Of a DNA stretch of 10,736 nucleotides, positions 8,879-10,736 are shown piece by piece (the stretch's first letter is position 1; every line of letters starts with the position of its first letter). Made by a program: the position numbers and the translations under genes. The DNA comes from an uncultured Sulfurovum sp. (lineage in GTDB: Bacteria; Campylobacterota; Campylobacteria; Campylobacterales; Sulfurovaceae), in assembly GCA_902727915.1 (NCBI GenBank), contig CACVAU010000050.1, positions 1 to 10,736 of the forward strand, in the 5' to 3' direction. The notes beneath the pieces are model-generated. The model made no database searches. It was given only the letters and a program-made list of their open reading frames with translations, and was not told the origin of the DNA.

Positions 8879-9883
8879 ATGGCAAAGAATCATACGCAGT
8901 ATATATTTAGCATGGGTGAGTTGAAACGTAAAGATAATTCTATTGATTTTTATAACGCTAAGGGGCATAACTACATTCCTATTGAGGATTTAAAAGAGCT
9001 GTATTGTTTGGCAGAGGTGAGTATGAATACCAAGTTTTTAGATTTTGTGGCTAAAGCTGGTATTACAGTGCATTTTTTTAACTATCATCAGAACTATTCT
9101 GGAAGTTTTTACCCTAAAGAGCAGTTGATAAGTGGCGATTTGACCATACGACAGTCACAAGCACATATTGATAAACGCTTAGTGATTGCCAAGGCGATAG
9201 TGCAGGGGATTGCTGATAATGTTCGAGAGGTTTTGTATCACTATTATCGTCATGGTAGAAAGGATTTAAAACTATTTTTAGATTGGCTGAATAAAGATGT
9301 GGCAGAGTTTTTGGCTGGGGATATCCACATAAAACAGATACTGTGGATAGAAGGACAGATTTGGAATCGGTTTTATGACAGTTTTCAGTACTTTTTACCT
9401 GATGACTTTATTTTGAACAAACGGGTAAAACGACCACCTGACAATCCAATCAATGCTTTGATAAGTTTTGGAAATACGCTACTTTATACCAAGACCATAT
9501 CGGCTATTTATCATACGCATCTCAATCAGTCAATTAGTTTTTTACACTCTCCAAGGGAAGGTCGTTTTTCTTTGAGTTTGGATCTATGTGAGGTGTTTAA
9601 ACCCATTATTGTGTTTAAGACTATTTTTGATTTGGTGAACAAAAAAAAGTTACAAGTGACCAAACATTTTGATAAGAATTTGAATTATGCACTGCTAAAT
9701 GAGCAAGGTAAAATGATATTTATAGAGGCATTTGAAGCACGGATTAACGAGCCATTTATGCACCCAAGGTTAAAACGAAAAACAACTTATAAAAGTGCCA
9801 TAAAATATGATGCTTATAAGTTGGTAAAATTTTTAGTAGAAGAGAAGCCATTTGTGCCTTTTAAACTGAAGGATAAATGTTGA
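8879..9883 (+). CDS. cas1: Cas1, spacer integrase (type I-B)
   Basis: Cas1 dimers with Cas2 insert prespacers at the leader-end repeat of the array. The 334-aa length is standard. Metal-binding residues can be placed: Glu158 in WIEGQIWNRFY, His223 in FLHSPREGRFSLSLDLCEVFKP, and Asp235 with Glu238 in the DLCE segment. The N-terminal beta domain is followed by the helical catalytic lobe as usual. AGGAGA (8868-8873) precedes ATG 8879 by 5 nt and overlaps the cas4 stop. The last codons lie within an 18-bp sequence repeated at the cas2 start, which shows that cas1 and cas2 once overlapped directly (ATGTTGA) before 84 bp were added between them. Confidence 0.96.
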   Translation: MAKNHTQYIFSMGELKRKDNSIDFYNAKGHNYIPIEDLKELYCLAEVSMNTKFLDFVAKAGITVHFFNYHQNYSGSFYPKEQLISGDLTIRQSQAHIDKRLVIAKAIVQGIADNVREVLYHYYRHGRKDLKLFLDWLNKDVAEFLAGDIHIKQILWIEGQIWNRFYDSFQYFLPDDFILNKRVKRPPDNPINALISFGNTLLYTKTISAIYHTHLNQSISFLHSPREGRFSLSLDLCEVFKPIIVFKTIFDLVNKKKLQVTKHFDKNLNYALLNEQGKMIFIEAFEARINEPFMHPRLKRKTTYKSAIKYDAYKLVKFLVEEKPFVPFKLKDKC

Positions 9884-9970
9884 AAATTCTAGGAAACGAT
9901 GGCTTTAGCCTCGTCAAATTCGGGACTGAAGTCTCCGATTCCAAACCTATCAAAGGATAAATGTTGAAAA
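9869..9970 (+). repeat. 84-bp insertion/duplication between cas1 and cas2 with 18-bp direct repeats
   Basis: AAGGATAAATGTTGAAAA occurs at 9869-9886 and again at 9953-9970, exactly 84 bp apart. The first copy holds the cas1 stop, the second the ribosome binding site and start of cas2. The 66 bp between them (9887-9952) are 45 percent G+C (30 of 66), richer than the AT-rich genes around. They hold two hairpins: ACGA-T-GGCT/AGCC-TCGT (9896-9914) and TCGGGACT/AGTC-T-CCGA (9920-9938), each of 8 bp with one bulged T. This looks like a small REP- or MITE-like element with an 18-bp target duplication, although a recombination duplication is possible. Family unknown. Confidence 0.75.
9877..9960 (+). 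CDS. 27-codon open frame inside the cas1-cas2 insertion
   Basis: ATG 9877 overlaps the cas1 stop codon, and the frame ends with TAA at 9958-9960, directly before the cas2 ATG. The peptide begins MLKILGNDGFSLVKFGTEV and ends SDSKPIKG. Its ribosome binding site, AAGGA at 9869-9873, is the original cas2 site, only 3 nt from the ATG, with a TTG at 9880 better spaced. The reading frame exists because the inserted 84 bp equals 28 codons between two copies of the same start. It could couple cas1 translation to cas2. I see no sign that the peptide itself has a function. Confidence 0.3.
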   Translation: MLKILGNDGFSLVKFGTEVSDSKPIKG

Positions 9971-10269
9971 GCTACAACTATAATTATGCCATTGTGATGT
10001 ATGACATTTCAGATACGCAAAGTGAAGCAGGAAAAAACAGAGTAACGAAAGTATTTAAAATCTGTAAAAAATATTTTCATCATCATCAAAAGTCTATCTT
10101 TAGAGGGAACATTACATCTTCACGTTTGATTAAATTTCGTGAAGAGCTAAAGGTTGTCATAGATGAAAAGTTGGATTTTGTTTCTATTATTAAACTTCAG
10201 AACAAACATGTGTTTGAAGAAGAAGTTCTAGGCACAGATGAGAAGCCTAGTGAGAGCTTGTTTTTGTAA
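9961..10269 (+). CDS. cas2: Cas2, structural subunit of the spacer integrase
   Basis: Cas2 bridges two Cas1 dimers in the integration complex. The 102-aa protein has the ferredoxin-like fold signature: first strand YAIVMYDIS with Asp15, then RVTKVFKICKKYFHHHQKSIFRG, then the strand FVSIIKLQN. The length is normal. It starts with MLKSYNYN before the core, slightly longer than many Cas2 proteins. AAGGA (9953-9957) is 3 nt from ATG 9961 and 6 nt from an in-frame TTG at 9964, so the true start could be either. Its start region is the second copy of the 18-bp repeat shared with the cas1 end. A terminator follows immediately, so cas2 is the last gene of the operon. Confidence 0.95.
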   Translation: MLKSYNYNYAIVMYDISDTQSEAGKNRVTKVFKICKKYFHHHQKSIFRGNITSSRLIKFREELKVVIDEKLDFVSIIKLQNKHVFEEEVLGTDEKPSESLFL

Positions 10270-10283
10270 AAAGCCTCTTTTTT
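10252..10283 (+). terminator. Intrinsic terminator of the cas operon
   Basis: GAG-A-GCTT (10252-10259) pairs with AAGCCTC (10271-10277) to form a 7-bp stem with one bulged A and an 11-base loop, followed by six T (10278-10283). The stem begins inside the last codons of cas2 and the T run enters the 3' end of the convergent gene. This would end the cas8b-cas2 transcript before it reaches the leader. Confidence 0.6.
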
Positions 10284-10488
10284 ATTGACGAAATTTCTTG
10301 TTTAAAACGAATTGAAGCATAATTCCACTGACGAGCATGAGTATAGAACCAATTATAACTGTAATGGTTGCAAACGTATACATAAAATCTACACCAAATT
10401 TAGAATTTAGATGTAATAAGTTGAGAGGTAATAATAGACCCATAAGGATAAAAAGATAGTTGGAATTGATTTTGTGAATAAAGTTCAT
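10282..10488 (-). CDS. Small two-helix membrane protein, unknown function
   Basis: A 68-aa protein read leftwards towards cas2. It has two hydrophobic segments, about 11-27 (YLFILMGLLLPLNLLHL) and 36-62 (containing FATITVIIGSILMLVSGIML), with basic residues at the C-terminal end (NKKFRQ). It is most likely an inner-membrane hairpin protein. The gene is credible: AGGAGC (complement of 10495-10500) lies 6 nt before ATG 10488, and a perfect TATAAT sits further upstream. It stands between cas2 and the CRISPR leader, on the opposite strand to all cas genes. I do not recognise a family. It may be a membrane partner of the system or simply a neighbour that became enclosed. Confidence 0.65.
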   Translation of the reverse strand: MNFIHKINSNYLFILMGLLLPLNLLHLNSKFGVDFMYTFATITVIIGSILMLVSGIMLQFVLNKKFRQ

Positions 10489-10517
10489 TACGTAGCTCCT
10501 AATATTTATTTTTCACT

Positions 10518-10523
10518 ATTATA
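10518..10523 (-). promoter_or_regulatory. -10 promoter element of the small membrane protein gene
   Basis: TATAAT, read on the - strand, exactly matches the -10 consensus. Transcription would begin near 10511, about 10 bases before the AGGAGC ribosome binding site and 23 before the ATG at 10488. No clear -35 is seen, as is usual if the host is a Campylobacterota. The promoter points away from the CRISPR array. Confidence 0.5.
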
Positions 10524-10705
10524 CCTTATTTTTTCCAAGTGGTTTTTAACACAATAGTTATCTAAACTACGCTAAAATAGCATGTTTGACAAGTTCTATA
10601 ACATTTTATTGTTAAGAACCAAAATGGTTGGAAAAAACCATGTAAAACATTGATATTCTGGGCTTTGTAAATTTTCATTAATTTTGGAATGCCTATTTTA
10701 TCTTG
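10524..10705 (+). promoter_or_regulatory. CRISPR leader with array promoter candidates and dyads
   Basis: This AT-rich, gene-free stretch leads into the repeat at the right edge and should hold the array promoter and the signals for spacer insertion. Promoter candidates are TAAAAT at 10573-10578 within GCTAAAATAGC, which resembles the cas8b promoter, and TTGACA at 10586-10591 with a poorer -10. Small dyads follow: TAACA/TGTTA (10599-10614) and AACCA/TGGTT (10617-10629), with another AACCA at 10636-10640. They could position Cas1-Cas2 or a host factor. Which of them matters cannot be told from one sequence. Confidence 0.5.
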
Positions 10706-10736
10706 ATTGAACCTATACAGATGTTGTATTTAAATA
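10706..10736 (+). CRISPR. First repeat of a type I-B CRISPR array, cut by the window edge
   Basis: ATTGAACCTATACA, GATGT and TGTATTTAAAT (10706-10735) form a 30-nt unit with a 5-bp stem ATACA/TGTAT and an A/T-rich 3' end suited to an AUUUAAAU crRNA handle. It resembles the 30-nt repeats of clostridial type I-B arrays, which begin TTGAACC and end TGTATTTAAAT. It lies after cas2 and a leader, in the orientation expected for the leader-end repeat. Only one copy fits in the window, so the array itself is inferred; the related element at 972-1001 supports the call. Confidence 0.68.

Noticed and set aside
10586..10600. Partial match of the pseudo-spacer seed to CAAGTTCTATAA next to TTGACA in the leader (9 of 12)
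   Set aside because: Mismatches fall at seed positions 2, 7 and 10, the adjacent TGA is not a known type I-B PAM, and such matches are frequent in AT-rich DNA.

Overview
The window is a nearly complete type I-B CRISPR-Cas locus on the + strand of an AT-rich genome. The order is cas6, cas8b, cas7, cas5, cas3, a HEAT/SEC-C gene, cas4, cas1, cas2, then a leader and what looks like the first repeat of a CRISPR array cut by the right edge. The host is probably a low-GC Campylobacterota bacterium (Arcobacter/Sulfurimonas/Sulfurovum type). That rests on the AT-rich Lys/Glu/Ile coding style, extended -10 promoters without a clear -35, and the flavour of the Cas proteins. A low-GC Firmicute or Fusobacterium with a transferred locus is not excluded.

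Layout. 1-230: no convincing gene, upstream region of cas6. 231-953: cas6, better started at TTG 231 than further upstream. 954-1254: intergenic region carrying a weak terminator, a promoter for cas8b and, on the - strand, a single degenerate CRISPR-repeat-like element (972-1001). That element keeps the two outer blocks and the stem of the array repeat at the right edge but has a different loop. 1255-4916: Cascade genes cas8b, cas7 and cas5, with a probable internally initiated cas11b in the 3' part of cas8b. 4904-7513: cas3 (HD nuclease plus helicase). 7553-8365: a HEAT-like/SEC-C zinc protein that is not a standard cas gene. 8372-10269: adaptation genes cas4, cas1 and cas2, where cas1 and cas2 are separated by an 84-bp insertion/duplication with an 18-bp direct repeat. 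10252-10283: terminator after cas2. 10282-10488: small two-helix membrane protein on the - strand. 10524-10705: leader. 10706-10736: repeat.

How it works together. Cas6 cuts the array transcript into crRNAs. Cas8b, Cas7, Cas5 and Cas11b assemble on the crRNA to find PAM-flanked DNA, and Cas3 degrades it. Cas4, Cas1 and Cas2 select and insert new spacers at the leader-repeat junction.

The most interesting signal is the lone repeat-like element between cas6 and cas8b. This is the position where haloarchaeal type I-B loci encode CreA/CreT or CreR-type crRNA-like guides that make Cascade regulate a toxin RNA or its own cas promoter. No convincing target for its pseudo-spacer was found by eye, so that role is inference.
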